Below are positions 15,987-25,535 of a stretch of 64,000 bases of DNA, piece after piece. Positions within the stretch are counted from its first letter, which is position 1, and the number at the start of each line of letters is the position of its first letter. Source of the DNA: Vibrio injensis (GTDB lineage: Bacteria; Pseudomonadota; Gammaproteobacteria; Enterobacterales; Vibrionaceae); the NCBI RefSeq assembly GCF_001895205.1, contig NZ_BDJF01000016.1, positions 124,001 through 188,000 on the forward strand. The letters are read 5' to 3'. The translations under genes were made by a program, and so were the position numbers. The notes under the pieces were generated by a model that searched no databases, was not told where the DNA came from, and was given only the letters and a program-made list of their open reading frames with translations.

Positions 15987-17312
15987 TTAACCATTAATGG
16001 CCATCGATAAAAAATAGCCCACGATGGTTGCAGTTGAAACACCGATAAATCCTGGCATCAAGAAGCTATGGTTTAATACATACTTGCCGATCCGAGTTGT
16101 CCCTGAGCGGTCGAAGCTTATTGCAGCGAGATCGCTTGGGTAGAAGGGAAAGAAGAAATACGCGTAACAAGCTGGTAATACCCCAATGATCACTTCTGCT
16201 GGGATCCCTAACGAAAAACCCAATGGCAACATAATGGTTAATACCGCCGCTTGGCTTTTTAAGAAGATAGAGACAGCAAACATCGCTATCGCAAAAGTCC
16301 ATGGATGATGATTCACCACATCACGCACCATATCGATCAAAAAGGTTTTATGATAACTGATGATAGTGTCACTGAGCCAAGCAATACCAAAGATAATAAT
16401 TACCGCGGTCATCCCAGCAATAAAGACATGGCTGTTGACGATTTTCGACGGCTGAATATTGGTGGTCAGTAAGATGATTGCCCCAACTGACAACATTAAA
16501 AACTGAATCGCAACCGACATATTGACGCCATTCGGTAGTAACCCTAACTCTTTACCAAACATGGCAACAAAAATGACAGAGGCAATACCCAGCATAAACA
16601 CCAATAAACCTGTTTTGGCTTTTTTATCTTCGCTAGAGCCCTCAACGACTTCGGCTTCAGGATCGATAAGGCCATTACGGAATTCTTCATCTTGGCAACG
16701 TGCTTGAAACTCAGGATCTTTATCGAGATCTTTGCCTCGGTTTAAACTCCACGTACAAGCAACCAATAGACCTATCAGCGTGGCTGGTATGGTCACCATC
16801 AACACGTTGTGTAAACCAATATCTAAATTATTGTCAGCAGCAGTGGCCATGAATACCGCAGCCGCAGCGGCGATGGGGCTGGCTGTAATGCCCATTTGTG
16901 ATGCCACTGACGCAATCGCCATTGGTCGTTCAGGTCGAATGCCTTTTTTATACGCAACATCGTAAATCACTGGTAACAGCGGATAAACCGAGTGACCAGT
17001 GCCGACTAATACGGTTAATGAATAGGTGCAAAGTGGGCCGAGATAAACAATATGATTAGGGTGTTTACGCAACATTTTTTCTGCATATTTAACCAACAAT
17101 TTTAATCCGCCGGTGGCTTCTAATGTCGCTGAAGCCGATACCACTGCTAAAATGATCAGCATGACGCCAATTGGCGGCGTTCCGGGAGCGACACCAAAAA
17201 CAAACGCGAGAACCGAAACCCCTAAGCCACCAAGCAAACCAAACGCGATACCGCCATAACGGATACCAGTAAAAATCACTGCAAAAAGAAGCAGCATATG
17301 TAGATAGAACAT
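15987..17312 (-). CDS. dcuB: Anaerobic C4-dicarboxylate transporter, DcuA/DcuB family
   Basis: 441 residues, the family length (E. coli DcuB 446). It has about 11-12 membrane segments and conserved stretches VGTGHSVYPLLPVIYDVA, GIRPERPMAIASVASQMG and FYPSDLAAISFDRSGTTRIG. The GKDLDKDPEFQ loop is closer to DcuB than DcuA. DcuB exchanges fumarate, malate or aspartate for succinate during anaerobic fumarate respiration. AAGGAAA precedes the start. Separate promoter likely in the 236-bp gap upstream. The neighbouring two-component system probably controls it. DcuA-type function is the alternative. Confidence 0.85.
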   Translation of the reverse strand: MFYLHMLLLFAVIFTGIRYGGIAFGLLGGLGVSVLAFVFGVAPGTPPIGVMLIILAVVSASATLEATGGLKLLVKYAEKMLRKHPNHIVYLGPLCTYSLTVLVGTGHSVYPLLPVIYDVAYKKGIRPERPMAIASVASQMGITASPIAAAAAVFMATAADNNLDIGLHNVLMVTIPATLIGLLVACTWSLNRGKDLDKDPEFQARCQDEEFRNGLIDPEAEVVEGSSEDKKAKTGLLVFMLGIASVIFVAMFGKELGLLPNGVNMSVAIQFLMLSVGAIILLTTNIQPSKIVNSHVFIAGMTAVIIIFGIAWLSDTIISYHKTFLIDMVRDVVNHHPWTFAIAMFAVSIFLKSQAAVLTIMLPLGFSLGIPAEVIIGVLPACYAYFFFPFYPSDLAAISFDRSGTTRIGKYVLNHSFLMPGFIGVSTATIVGYFLSMAING

Positions 17313-17548
17313 GTATTTTCCTTTATCGAGGGGGCAATTAAACGCTTATCGAAACCACTAAGTTGTGACTCGACGTCACTCAGAGACTGTCATCAGTGTC
17401 GGTCAATCTAGAGCCGATACCGCGCTCAAAATACGATCACGCATAGCGATGCTTCCCGAAGTACAATCGAAGCCCAATCATACTATTGGTAATTATAGTG
17501 CTGACTATCACTAACACAACTTAACCCGTAAAGCGTTAATCGAAGGCG
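17313..17548. other. Gap between the two carboxylate transporter genes
   Basis: 236 bp. Nothing stands out: no clear hairpin with T run, no obvious CRP or FNR site. It presumably ends the CitS-like message and starts the dcuB-like one, both read on the minus strand. Confidence 0.4.
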
Positions 17549-18832
17549 TCATTTTAAGAGTTCGATGATGAAGGTCGCCATGATTAGCATCAAAGCCCCA
17601 CCAATGCGTGATGAAATTTGCGCGAAAGGCATAAGCTCCATCCGTTTGCTGGCCGCAAGCACCGCCACATCTCCCGTTCCACCCATGTTTGCCATGCATA
17701 AGCCGGCGGTGATCGCCGCTTCAATAGGATGAAAGCCGATTAATCGGCCCATCAACGCAGCCCCAACTACTGCACCGAGCACGGTTGCCAGAACCATTAA
17801 GAAATAGACCATAGTTAATGAAGCGAGAATTTGGTTAAGATCAGTGTAAGCAACACCGATTCCGACCAGTAACGCTGGTGTTAAGTTATCCACTACAAAC
17901 TTATACCAACCATGAGCGGCTTTTTCTAACTCCCGTGGAATCAACCCCATGACTTTGACCAATGCGACAAATAGGATCATTAAAGCATAAGGGTGCATGC
18001 TGATCACATCGCTCAACATCGTGCCAACGAAATACATAGTGATAGCCAGCAGTGCACCTATCCCTAACACATTGATCGATACCGGTAACTCTTTTTCAGA
18101 AACCGCTGGTTGTTCACGACTGCCTCGAAGCAGTTGTCCGTTGCCAGTTAATGACGGATATTGTTTACCCAACTTATCCAGCAGCCCTGCGATCACAATC
18201 GCTATCGCGTTACCTATCGCTAATGCAGGAACCATTTTCGACAACAGCATTTCGGCTGACATGCCTGTATTACCCGACATAATTTCAACCAAAGGTACCG
18301 CACCAGCGCCCATACCGCCGCCCATGATCGGTAAAGCAATCAACATGACAGAAGCAAAGAACCCCTCACCTAATAAACTGCCAACAATGCCCGCAAATAA
18401 AAAAGCACACCCAACACCGCCTAAGATCACTGGAATGTATTTTAGCGCCGCTTTTTTAAGAACCTGCGTGTCCATGCCAAGAATGGATCCAGTCACTAGA
18501 CTGGCGATAAAAAAGGATAAAAATCCACCGCCTTTAACAAAAGTGGTCACGGTTTCGGTGGTTTCATGTGGCATTATGCCGCTATGAAAAAGGTAGGAAG
18601 AGCCAAAAATGACCACAATCGCCCCACCACCAAAGAATTGATTTACAATCGGCGTTTTATCGCCAATTAGGTTTAGGATATAACCAACCACAACCATGAT
18701 GCCAATCGCACCAATGATTCCTGTTGGTAAGTTATTGGACAGAGTCGAAAAGAGTATCACAGCAGCCGATAGAGCAAAGATGATATTAATCATCCGCTTA
18801 TCTTTTGAGGAGGTCACATTATTGGCTAACAT
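17549..18832 (-). CDS. 2-hydroxycarboxylate transporter (CitS/MaeN family)
   Basis: 427 residues and about 11 membrane segments. The family signature is present twice: GGGMGAGAVPLVEIMSG in the N-terminal half and GLCMANMGGTGDVAVL in the C-terminal half, the two reentrant loops with GGxG motifs of the 2HCT family. Members are sodium symporters or precursor/product exchangers for citrate, malate or lactate. Substrate cannot be read from sequence: CitS (citrate) and MaeN (malate) are both possible. No citrate lyase or oxaloacetate decarboxylase genes are next to it. AAAAGG precedes the ATG. Likely regulated by the adjacent CitA/DcuS-type system. Confidence 0.9.
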   Translation of the reverse strand: MLANNVTSSKDKRMINIIFALSAAVILFSTLSNNLPTGIIGAIGIMVVVGYILNLIGDKTPIVNQFFGGGAIVVIFGSSYLFHSGIMPHETTETVTTFVKGGGFLSFFIASLVTGSILGMDTQVLKKAALKYIPVILGGVGCAFLFAGIVGSLLGEGFFASVMLIALPIMGGGMGAGAVPLVEIMSGNTGMSAEMLLSKMVPALAIGNAIAIVIAGLLDKLGKQYPSLTGNGQLLRGSREQPAVSEKELPVSINVLGIGALLAITMYFVGTMLSDVISMHPYALMILFVALVKVMGLIPRELEKAAHGWYKFVVDNLTPALLVGIGVAYTDLNQILASLTMVYFLMVLATVLGAVVGAALMGRLIGFHPIEAAITAGLCMANMGGTGDVAVLAASKRMELMPFAQISSRIGGALMLIMATFIIELLK

Positions 18833-19157
18833 ATTCTACCTTTTTATAAGATTGTTAAAATTATGCCGTTATTCTAACAACCCTTCATCAATCGAATATT
18901 GAGCACCCGATTAATGTAACTATCTTTATCTTTTGTAACTTTTGTTCATGGCGGTAGGAATTCCTATAACGCAGACAGACATACTGTGTTCATTAGATAG
19001 GAATGACAGCATTTGCCCCTTTTTCATCAAACGAAGATTTAACCAAAGAGCAACTCATTGCTTATTAAATGATATAAAAATCAAATTGAAAGTTATTTAT
19101 AATCATGACAAGATTGTTATGTTATAACGTATTTCAATCAATCCAAAAGTTCGTATT
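18833..19157. other. Divergent promoter region between CitS-like gene and ABC importer operon
   Basis: 325 bp, AT-rich. It contains the perfect palindrome TAGGAATTCCTA at 18955-18966 and the Zur-box-like element described separately at 19116-19128. No small gene is supported. Confidence 0.45.
19116..19128 (+). promoter_or_regulatory. Zur-box-like palindrome upstream of the ABC importer operon
   Basis: GTTAT-GTT-ATAAC matches the core of the gammaproteobacterial Zur consensus (GTTAT-ANT-ATAAC) in both half sites and spacing. It lies 30 bp before the first start codon, overlapping the likely promoter. The outer flanks match less well. Part of the right half could also be a -10 element, so chance similarity is possible. 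Confidence 0.45.
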
Positions 19158-19976
19158 ATGAAAAATAAGAAAAAGATTTTAGATGTCAGAAACTTAAGCT
19201 TACGCATTGATGGAACTCAACTTTTGGATAACGTTAGCTTTCAGTTATATGAAGGGGAACGCGTTGCTTTATTAGGCGCTTCGGGATCGGGGAAATCACT
19301 GACCGCTCGAGCGATCAGCGGAACTTTACCCCCTTACTGCCATATTGAGGGAGTCATTGATTTCGATGGCGATAATATCGCAAACCAACCCACTCTGATT
19401 CGTCAAGCTCAATCACGTGTCGCGACGATATTTCAAGATAGTTTCAGTGCACTTAACCCACTGATGAGCGTCGGTAAGCAGATGATGCTCAGTACTCATC
19501 TTCGTTCACAGCATGAGCTACAAACACTAACGGATAAGATGCAATTAACCAATATACTGTCTCGTTTACCTTGTGAACTGTCTGGCGGACAACGCCAACG
19601 CTTATGTATTGCTTTTGCACTGCTAAGTGGATCAAGCCTGCTCGTCGCCGACGAACCAACTACCGCACTCGATGTCATTAATCAAAAACAGGTCATCACG
19701 TTACTTCAGCAATGTTGCGGTGAGCGTTGTCATCACGATCAACAGCTACATAGCCGTCGTCTCTCTTTACTGTTCATTACTCATGACATTAATGTCGCAG
19801 CTCAACTGTGTCAAAGAGCGATTGTGATGCAAAATGGTCGAATTATAGAAACAGGCAGCATGAATGAGTTACTCACATCCCCCACTCATGTCTATACCCA
19901 GCAGTTGGTTCAAGCGACAAGTAAGAATCATCTCAATAACCTTATCGTACCTGCTAGGATGGCCAGTGCATGCTAA
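19158..19976 (+). CDS. ABC importer ATP-binding protein (NikD/CntD/DppD-type)
   Basis: 272 residues. Walker A GASGSGKS near residue 40, signature LSGGQRQRLCIAFAL, Walker B LLVADEPTTALD and switch LLFITHD are all intact. The general layout, ending with an ETGSMNELLTSPTHVYTQQL tail, is that of the first ATPase of nickel/peptide/opine importers. The second ATPase gene starts 7 bp before this one ends. The usual C-terminal oligopeptide-transporter extension (Cys-containing) is very short here, as in NikD. Substrate is discussed under the lipoprotein and the Zur-like box. Confidence 0.85.
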   Translation: MKNKKKILDVRNLSLRIDGTQLLDNVSFQLYEGERVALLGASGSGKSLTARAISGTLPPYCHIEGVIDFDGDNIANQPTLIRQAQSRVATIFQDSFSALNPLMSVGKQMMLSTHLRSQHELQTLTDKMQLTNILSRLPCELSGGQRQRLCIAFALLSGSSLLVADEPTTALDVINQKQVITLLQQCCGERCHHDQQLHSRRLSLLFITHDINVAAQLCQRAIVMQNGRIIETGSMNELLTSPTHVYTQQLVQATSKNHLNNLIVPARMASAC

Positions 19977-20803
19977 AAAATATCGACCCGTATGTGCATT
20001 TCCTTATGCTCAATGCCATCAATTACGGTTATCACTCGACAGGTTGGAGAGCGGACAAAGCACACCCCATCATTAATCAACTGTCGCTAACTATTGGCCA
20101 ACAAGAACGCATCGGCCTAGTCGGTGAATCTGGCAGTGGTAAATCGACACTATTAAAGTTAATCCTAGGCTTAGCCGCGCCCCAAACTGGACAAATATAT
20201 TGTGCTGGAACTCCTATTATCCATTCTTCTTGGCGAGTGCTAAAAAATTATCGTCGCTTAGTACAATATATCCCACAAGATCCTCATACCGCCTTGCCTC
20301 CCAGTCAAACCGTAGCAAAACTGCTCGCGGAACCGTTGAAGCGATTAACCGCAGGAAAACCTTGCCAAACCGCGTTAGAACGTGCCGTAAAACAAGTCGA
20401 GTTACCGGTTAGTATTCTTTATAAGAAGGCTGGTGAACTGTCAGGTGGTCAAGCTCAGCGGATTGCATTAGCTCGTGCATTGATTATACAACCTAAATTT
20501 CTATTAGCAGACGAGCCAACAAGTGGCCTTGACCTACCATTGAAAGAGCAAATTAAGTCGTTACTGAAAAGGGTCTGTCATGAAAACCAGATGGGATTAC
20601 TCGTCGTGACCCACGACATTTCGTTGGTATCGGATCTTTGTGAACGAATGTTAGTCATGCATCAAGGACAACTTATTGAAGATCGTGCGACACATGATGT
20701 GATCCTATCACCCGCACACGCTTACAGCCAAAGATTGATTGAAGCAGTACCTAGAATCAATTTCCACCCTCTCCATGATCGATCATCTTCCCACACAGTT
20801 TAA
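19970..20803 (+). CDS. ABC importer ATP-binding protein (NikE/CntF/DppF-type)
   Basis: 277 residues, overlapping the previous gene (ATG within its last codons). Walker A GESGSGKST, signature LSGGQAQRIALARAL, Walker B FLLADEPTSGLD and LLVVTHD are intact, so both ATPase sites of the heterodimer should work. Sequence YHSTGWRADKAHPIINQLSL at the N-terminus is the region that contacts the permease and is family-typical. Cotranscribed with the other importer genes. Confidence 0.85.
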   Translation: MLKNIDPYVHFLMLNAINYGYHSTGWRADKAHPIINQLSLTIGQQERIGLVGESGSGKSTLLKLILGLAAPQTGQIYCAGTPIIHSSWRVLKNYRRLVQYIPQDPHTALPPSQTVAKLLAEPLKRLTAGKPCQTALERAVKQVELPVSILYKKAGELSGGQAQRIALARALIIQPKFLLADEPTSGLDLPLKEQIKSLLKRVCHENQMGLLVVTHDISLVSDLCERMLVMHQGQLIEDRATHDVILSPAHAYSQRLIEAVPRINFHPLHDRSSSHTV

Positions 20804-20825
20804 TTATGTAAGGATTCACAACGCG

Positions 20826-22349
20826 ATGCTACAGGTAAAAATTGGATTAATATTTGGCCTTGCTGCCCCTTTGTTTTTATTAACTGGCTGTTTTGACTCA
20901 GATAACAAGACGGCCCCCTTCGCTGAAAATGATAATCATCGAATTAGAATTGCTATGTTATTACCGCCACGCTCAGGTTTAACGCCGTTAAGTGATGATG
21001 CATTCAAATTATCTCGATGGAGTACGGCCGAAACACTACTTAATTTAAACGATGAAGGGCACCTCACTCCTGCATTAGCAACTGAGTGGCAAAGACTTAG
21101 TCCAACGACTTGGCAATTTCAGTTACGTTCTGAAGTGATTTTTCATGATGGTACGCCCTTTAATGCCAAGGCTGTTGTCAATGCTATCAATACCGCAGCA
21201 ACAGCGAAACCTAAGCCACGTATTTTGGATGGCGTTGATCTGACTATTGAGGCTGACGGTGAATACTCGGTAATTGTACATACTGCAACGCCAGACCCAC
21301 TGCTACCGCAACGTTTAACAAGTCCACAGTTATCGATTTTGTCACACAATGCTTATGCTGATAATGGCGTAATTAATCCTATTAATGCAGGAACGGGGGC
21401 GTTTGTATTGGCTACGGTTAATGGAACGAGTAGTGCTCAGCTGAATCGTTTTGAACATTATTGGGGCGAACCTGCCAAAGCAGCGGGGATTGACGTCAGT
21501 TTTGTTCCCGATGGCCTCGCCCGAGCTGCCGCACTGCGTACACATTCTGTCGATATCGTCGAAGCCGTGCCGGTATCTCAAGCTCCTTTATTAGACCCAA
21601 GCCTAGTTCATGAAGTGCCGATGCCACGAACCAACACCTTGTATCTTAATACTCGTCAAGGAGTTATGGTCGATCCTACGATGAGAGCGGCCGTTCGTGA
21701 AGCGATTAATCGAGAACAAATCGTTAATACTGTCTATGAAAAACGTGCTGATGTAGCTCAAGGTCTACTTGGTCCAGCTATCCCTTGGGCAGCGAAATTA
21801 CGCCAACCCATTGAGCATCCAATATCAGCACGTCACCCTAATGGTGCCACCATTACTTTAGCCACATTTACCGATCGCACAGAGCTTCCAGAAGTCGCGG
21901 TATATTTAGCTCAACAGTTGACGCAAGCAGGGTTTACGGTCAAGCAAGTGGTACGTGAATACTCTCAAATTGAAGCTGATGCTTTAGCGGGAAAATTTGA
22001 CGCCTTTATTCTCTCTCGGGCAACCGTGCTCGATTCTGGCGACCCCGTGGCTTATATGTACAGTGATTTCAGTTGTAAGGGGTCGTTTAATATTGCCCAG
22101 CTCTGCCAGTCAGACATTGACAAAGCGTTGGAAAAAGCTTCTCAATTACCAGCAGGTTTAGAAAGACAACAAGCTATTATGGACGCTGAAGCACTGATTT
22201 TAGCTAGTGATGCGGCTATTCCTATGCTGCATGAACGAGTTATTCAAGGAGAATCTACTCGTGTTCGCCATGCCGAACGTGATCCTCGTGAGCGTACTTT
22301 AATTAGCAATCAAACTTACCTGGCCACAAGTATTGAAATATCCCAATAA
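20826..22349 (+). CDS. ABC importer substrate-binding lipoprotein (NikA/CntA-type)
   Basis: 507 residues from ATG 20826, chosen because it gives a clean lipoprotein signal (LAAPLFLLTGC, lipid-anchored Cys at about 18) and TAAGGA precedes it; the frame is open further upstream inside the ATPase gene. The body is an SBP_bac_5 (cluster C) protein: FHDGTPFNAKAVVNAI, RAAVREAINREQIV and SGDPVAYMYSDFSC are visible. Such proteins bind dipeptides, nickel complexes or opine metallophores. A lipoprotein anchor in a Gram-negative is less usual than a soluble form. The Zur-like box upstream of the operon hints at zinc or a zinc-opine; nickel is the standard annotation. Not resolved. Confidence 0.8.
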   Translation: MLQVKIGLIFGLAAPLFLLTGCFDSDNKTAPFAENDNHRIRIAMLLPPRSGLTPLSDDAFKLSRWSTAETLLNLNDEGHLTPALATEWQRLSPTTWQFQLRSEVIFHDGTPFNAKAVVNAINTAATAKPKPRILDGVDLTIEADGEYSVIVHTATPDPLLPQRLTSPQLSILSHNAYADNGVINPINAGTGAFVLATVNGTSSAQLNRFEHYWGEPAKAAGIDVSFVPDGLARAAALRTHSVDIVEAVPVSQAPLLDPSLVHEVPMPRTNTLYLNTRQGVMVDPTMRAAVREAINREQIVNTVYEKRADVAQGLLGPAIPWAAKLRQPIEHPISARHPNGATITLATFTDRTELPEVAVYLAQQLTQAGFTVKQVVREYSQIEADALAGKFDAFILSRATVLDSGDPVAYMYSDFSCKGSFNIAQLCQSDIDKALEKASQLPAGLERQQAIMDAEALILASDAAIPMLHERVIQGESTRVRHAERDPRERTLISNQTYLATSIEISQ

Positions 22350-24151
22350 TGGCCTCGCTATCTATGATAATAACACCACGATTCACGAGAAAAATAGGCA
22401 TGCCTTGGCAAGTATCACGCATTAATATTCCGACGTTGGTGACGCTCTGCTCGCGCATTTTTACCATGGCGGGCGTTGTCGTTATCATTGCTTTGTTGCC
22501 TTGGCTATCAGGGCAAGATCCCGCTTTAGCTTTACTGAGAGCACGTTCAGCTGAGCAAGATCCAAGTGAGGAAACCTTAAACGCTATCCGTGAATCTCTA
22601 GGATTAGACCAAGGTCCTTTACCATTAATGTTGCACTGGTTAACGAATCTGCTACGCGGCGATGCGGGAATATCATGGGTTACTGGCAAGCCAATTCTTA
22701 ATGATATCTTGAACGCAGCAAGCGTATCATTACAGTTAATGACGCTTGCTCTTGGGGTGGCGTTTTTTATCGCATTCTGTCTAGTTCTGCCAACACTGCG
22801 TCGAGGGTTAAAAGGTCAAGCCTATCGAAGCAATGGCATCCTTGCTGTTGGATTAACCGCACTACCGGAGTTTCTACTCGCATCGTTACTGCTCTTAATT
22901 GGTGCGGTATGGCTGCGCTGGTTACCACCGTTCGGTTGGTATGGTTTTAGTTATACTATTTTGCCTGCGTTAGCATTAGGTATTCCTGCGGGGGGGTATT
23001 TAGGTCGTTTATTTTCTGATGCGATCGCGCAAGTTTTTACTGAAGCTTGGGTCGCAACTTGGAGCGTGGCTGGCATTCGCCGTATCCATATTATTTTAGC
23101 GGTATGTAAACGAGCTTTAACAACCGTCCTACCAATGATTGGTTTAGTCATCGTGTCATTGACAGGAGGGGCGATTGCGGTCGAAAAAGTGTTTGCTATA
23201 CCGGGCTTGGGAAGAACAACTCTCGAAGCTGCAATCGCAAAAGACTTACCCACTCTGCAACTGGGTATTTTATTCATTCTTCTACTGGCGTTTATAGTTG
23301 GCGTGGTTGTAAACATCATCAAGGCTTTGCTGTTAGGTCGAGCTCTGACACAAGGTGCAATGCCGCTACCTAAAGAATCAGATATCACGATGAGTAAAAA
23401 CACACGGCGAGTTCCTATACTATGCATCATGATATTGGCTGGTGTGATGTTATTTGGCTTGGGGCGAGATCCTTATACCATCGAATTTATGCGACTCGAA
23501 TCGCCTTCATTGTTATTACCCTTTGGAGCCGATGCTATGGGACGAGATCTACTAGCTCGAGTTGCTCATGGAAGCCTTTATACTTGCTTATTGGCGATTG
23601 GCGTTGCCATCTGTTGTCTTATGATTGGTTTGCTTATTGGTCAATTCCCTCGATTAATGACCGGTCCGATCGAAGTCGCTAACGCACTCCCTCCGGTAGT
23701 GAGTGGCTTGTTAATCGCAGCAATCTATGGCCCTGGCTTATATGGCGCAGCCCTCTCTGTTATTCTTATTAGTTGGGCACCTATCGCCGCTCATGCGGCA
23801 GCATTGACAACCGAAGTTCGAGCCAGACCTTATATCCAAATGTTACCACTTATGGGTGTTGGGGTGATTCATCGCCACCTATTTTATATATGGCCAGCCG
23901 TTATTAAACCATTATTACGTCATGCTATGTTACGTGTACCAGGCATTGCTCTTGCTCTCGCCTCTCTTGGTTTTTTAGGCTTAGGAGCCATGCCTCCCAG
24001 TCCTGAATGGGGGCGGATTCTTGCAGAAGGAATGCCCTATATTGAACGCAGCTATTGGGTCGTCCTTGCCCCATCAGTGGCATTAATAACGTTATCCGTG
24101 TTTGCGGTCAGTTCAGTGAATGCTATTGGATCGAGAAAGCTCCTTAAATAA
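22349..24151 (+). CDS. ABC importer permease, two domains fused (NikB-NikC-like)
   Basis: 600 residues containing two BPD_transp_1 domains that are normally separate proteins. Residues about 30-330 are NikB/DppB-like (SAEQDPSEETLNAIRESLGL, then ALGIPAGGYLGRLF and GAIAVEKVFAIPGLG). Residues about 350-600 are NikC/DppC-like (PFGADAMGRDLLARVAHG, LALASLGFLGLGAMPPSPEWG). The junction ITMSKNTRRVP has an internal Met at residue 348 but no ribosome site, so a single polypeptide is expected. It starts with TAATG overlap with the lipoprotein stop. One chain would carry both halves of the channel. Confidence 0.9.
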   Translation: MASLSMIITPRFTRKIGMPWQVSRINIPTLVTLCSRIFTMAGVVVIIALLPWLSGQDPALALLRARSAEQDPSEETLNAIRESLGLDQGPLPLMLHWLTNLLRGDAGISWVTGKPILNDILNAASVSLQLMTLALGVAFFIAFCLVLPTLRRGLKGQAYRSNGILAVGLTALPEFLLASLLLLIGAVWLRWLPPFGWYGFSYTILPALALGIPAGGYLGRLFSDAIAQVFTEAWVATWSVAGIRRIHIILAVCKRALTTVLPMIGLVIVSLTGGAIAVEKVFAIPGLGRTTLEAAIAKDLPTLQLGILFILLLAFIVGVVVNIIKALLLGRALTQGAMPLPKESDITMSKNTRRVPILCIMILAGVMLFGLGRDPYTIEFMRLESPSLLLPFGADAMGRDLLARVAHGSLYTCLLAIGVAICCLMIGLLIGQFPRLMTGPIEVANALPPVVSGLLIAAIYGPGLYGAALSVILISWAPIAAHAAALTTEVRARPYIQMLPLMGVGVIHRHLFYIWPAVIKPLLRHAMLRVPGIALALASLGFLGLGAMPPSPEWGRILAEGMPYIERSYWVVLAPSVALITLSVFAVSSVNAIGSRKLLK

Positions 24152-24191
24152 AGCAGGGGGGAGCTCAAAAACTCTCAGTAGTTTTGCAGTA

Positions 24192-24236
24192 CTCAACGTT
24201 CATCGGGCTAAGTTTTGATACCCGACGAACGTTGAG
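24192..24236. terminator. Strong hairpin between importer operon and MFS gene
   Basis: CTCAACGTTCATCGGG and CCCGACGAACGTTGAG pair over 15 of 16 positions around a 13-nt loop. It sits between the convergent stops at 24151 and 24271 and probably ends transcription from both sides, although no T run is attached. Confidence 0.65.
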
Positions 24237-24270
24237 CGGTTAAACAAGCATTGAATTTTACCTTACGGTT

Positions 24271-25485
24271 TTAAAACGCTGCACGTGACGTTTGCCGATG
24301 CAGCCATACACCAGAGAAAACACCTAATAAGGCTAATGTTATCCAAATCCAGTTGGTTGAAAAATTCAAACCTAGCAACCAACCTGCGAGACTATTGCCA
24401 ATAAACGCAAAAATACCGCCAATACAAGCTTGTAAACCGTAATAGCTAGCCAATTTCGTTGAAGAGGCAAAATTAGGCACGTAAGCGCTCAGTAACGGAA
24501 AAACCATCATTGAGCCAAAACTAAGTAATGCGGCACATAAAACAAACGGCAATGCAGGCCAAAGCGGAAAAGATAGAGTCAGGATTAAGAATGCCCCTCC
24601 CATCAGTGACATTCCCCATCCCATCCCTTTTGCTGTGCCTAATGAGCGATCTATCCAACGGCTTATTATCATTTGTAGTGTCACCCCCATCAGTGACGAA
24701 ACCATAAATACCCAAGTAATAATGCTAGGGTCATTAGTTTCTACGCGCGCATGATAAGGTATTGCCATATACAGTTGATGAAATAATACCTGATAAATTG
24801 AAGCGGCCATCACAAAGGCCATAAAAGGTTTATTGTGTAACATCTCTAGCCAGTCTCGCCAAAATGGCTGTTGAGCTGAGCGGTTTATTTGATGTTTTTG
24901 ATCCGGTAGAAAAAACCATTGCAACAACAGTAAGAGGACAAAAATACCAGCAGATAACACGCCAACCAACGTAAAACTAACGCTTAATAACATCAAACCA
25001 AGCAAAGGCCCTAATAACATGCCGGCTTCACTAGCAAGGTTTTGTAATGCAAAGACTCGATTTCGTTGTTGATTTTCAGGATATTCCGCAGCCAGAAACG
25101 CTTGACTACTCGGTGTAAACAGTGCACCAGCAAATCCAGTGGCGAAAGCCCCAACGATAATCCACGGTAATTCAACACTCAGTGCAAGCATTAAAAATCC
25201 GACAATACGCACCATACATCCAAACAAAATCATTGGTTTATAGCCAAACCAATCACCGAGAGTCCCTCCAACTAAAAAGAGCCCCTGTTGACTAAGAACC
25301 CGTAAACCTATAACCAGCCCAATATAGGCGCTACTTAAACCTAAACCTTGTAAATGGTCAGCTAAATAAGGCATCAACATATAGAAACCTAAGTTAAAAC
25401 TTAGGCTATTCGCGACCAAAACTTTTCCTGCCGAGGAAAGAAGCTGCCAATCATTAAGAAGAGCAACCGGTGGGCGTTTTATCAT
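24271..25485 (-). CDS. MFS efflux transporter (MdtH/CntE-like group)
   Basis: 404 residues from ATG 25485 with 12 predicted membrane segments and the MFS motif A GGTLGDWFGYKPMI between helices 2 and 3, FTPSSQAFLAAEYPE later, and charge distribution of drug/metabolite exporters. An in-frame start at 25557 would place the Zur-like box inside the gene and adds a poorly conserved leader, so 25485 is preferred. It is convergent with the ABC importer. In Cnt-type metallophore systems an MFS exporter (CntE) accompanies an importer of just this class; that parallel is inference. A general drug exporter is the default alternative. Confidence 0.75.
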   Translation of the reverse strand: MIKRPPVALLNDWQLLSSAGKVLVANSLSFNLGFYMLMPYLADHLQGLGLSSAYIGLVIGLRVLSQQGLFLVGGTLGDWFGYKPMILFGCMVRIVGFLMLALSVELPWIIVGAFATGFAGALFTPSSQAFLAAEYPENQQRNRVFALQNLASEAGMLLGPLLGLMLLSVSFTLVGVLSAGIFVLLLLLQWFFLPDQKHQINRSAQQPFWRDWLEMLHNKPFMAFVMAASIYQVLFHQLYMAIPYHARVETNDPSIITWVFMVSSLMGVTLQMIISRWIDRSLGTAKGMGWGMSLMGGAFLILTLSFPLWPALPFVLCAALLSFGSMMVFPLLSAYVPNFASSTKLASYYGLQACIGGIFAFIGNSLAGWLLGLNFSTNWIWITLALLGVFSGVWLHRQTSRAAF

Positions 25486-25535
25486 TGGATTAAACTCGTT
25501 TGTTGATTGAGAAGAAGAAACTGAATGAGAAAATT

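Noticed and set aside
20739..20825. Longer N-terminus for the binding lipoprotein starting inside the upstream ATPase gene
   Set aside because: The extension would precede and destroy the lipoprotein signal; ATG 20826 has a ribosome site.
19158..24151. Calling the importer a nickel transporter nikABCDE
   Set aside because: No NikR-like operator (GTATGA-N16-TCATAC) is seen, gene order is D-E-A-BC, and the upstream palindromes look like Zur boxes; substrate left open.
23390..24151. Separate NikC-like gene starting at the internal Met
   Set aside because: No ribosome site precedes the Met and the frame is continuous with the first domain; a fusion is the simpler reading.
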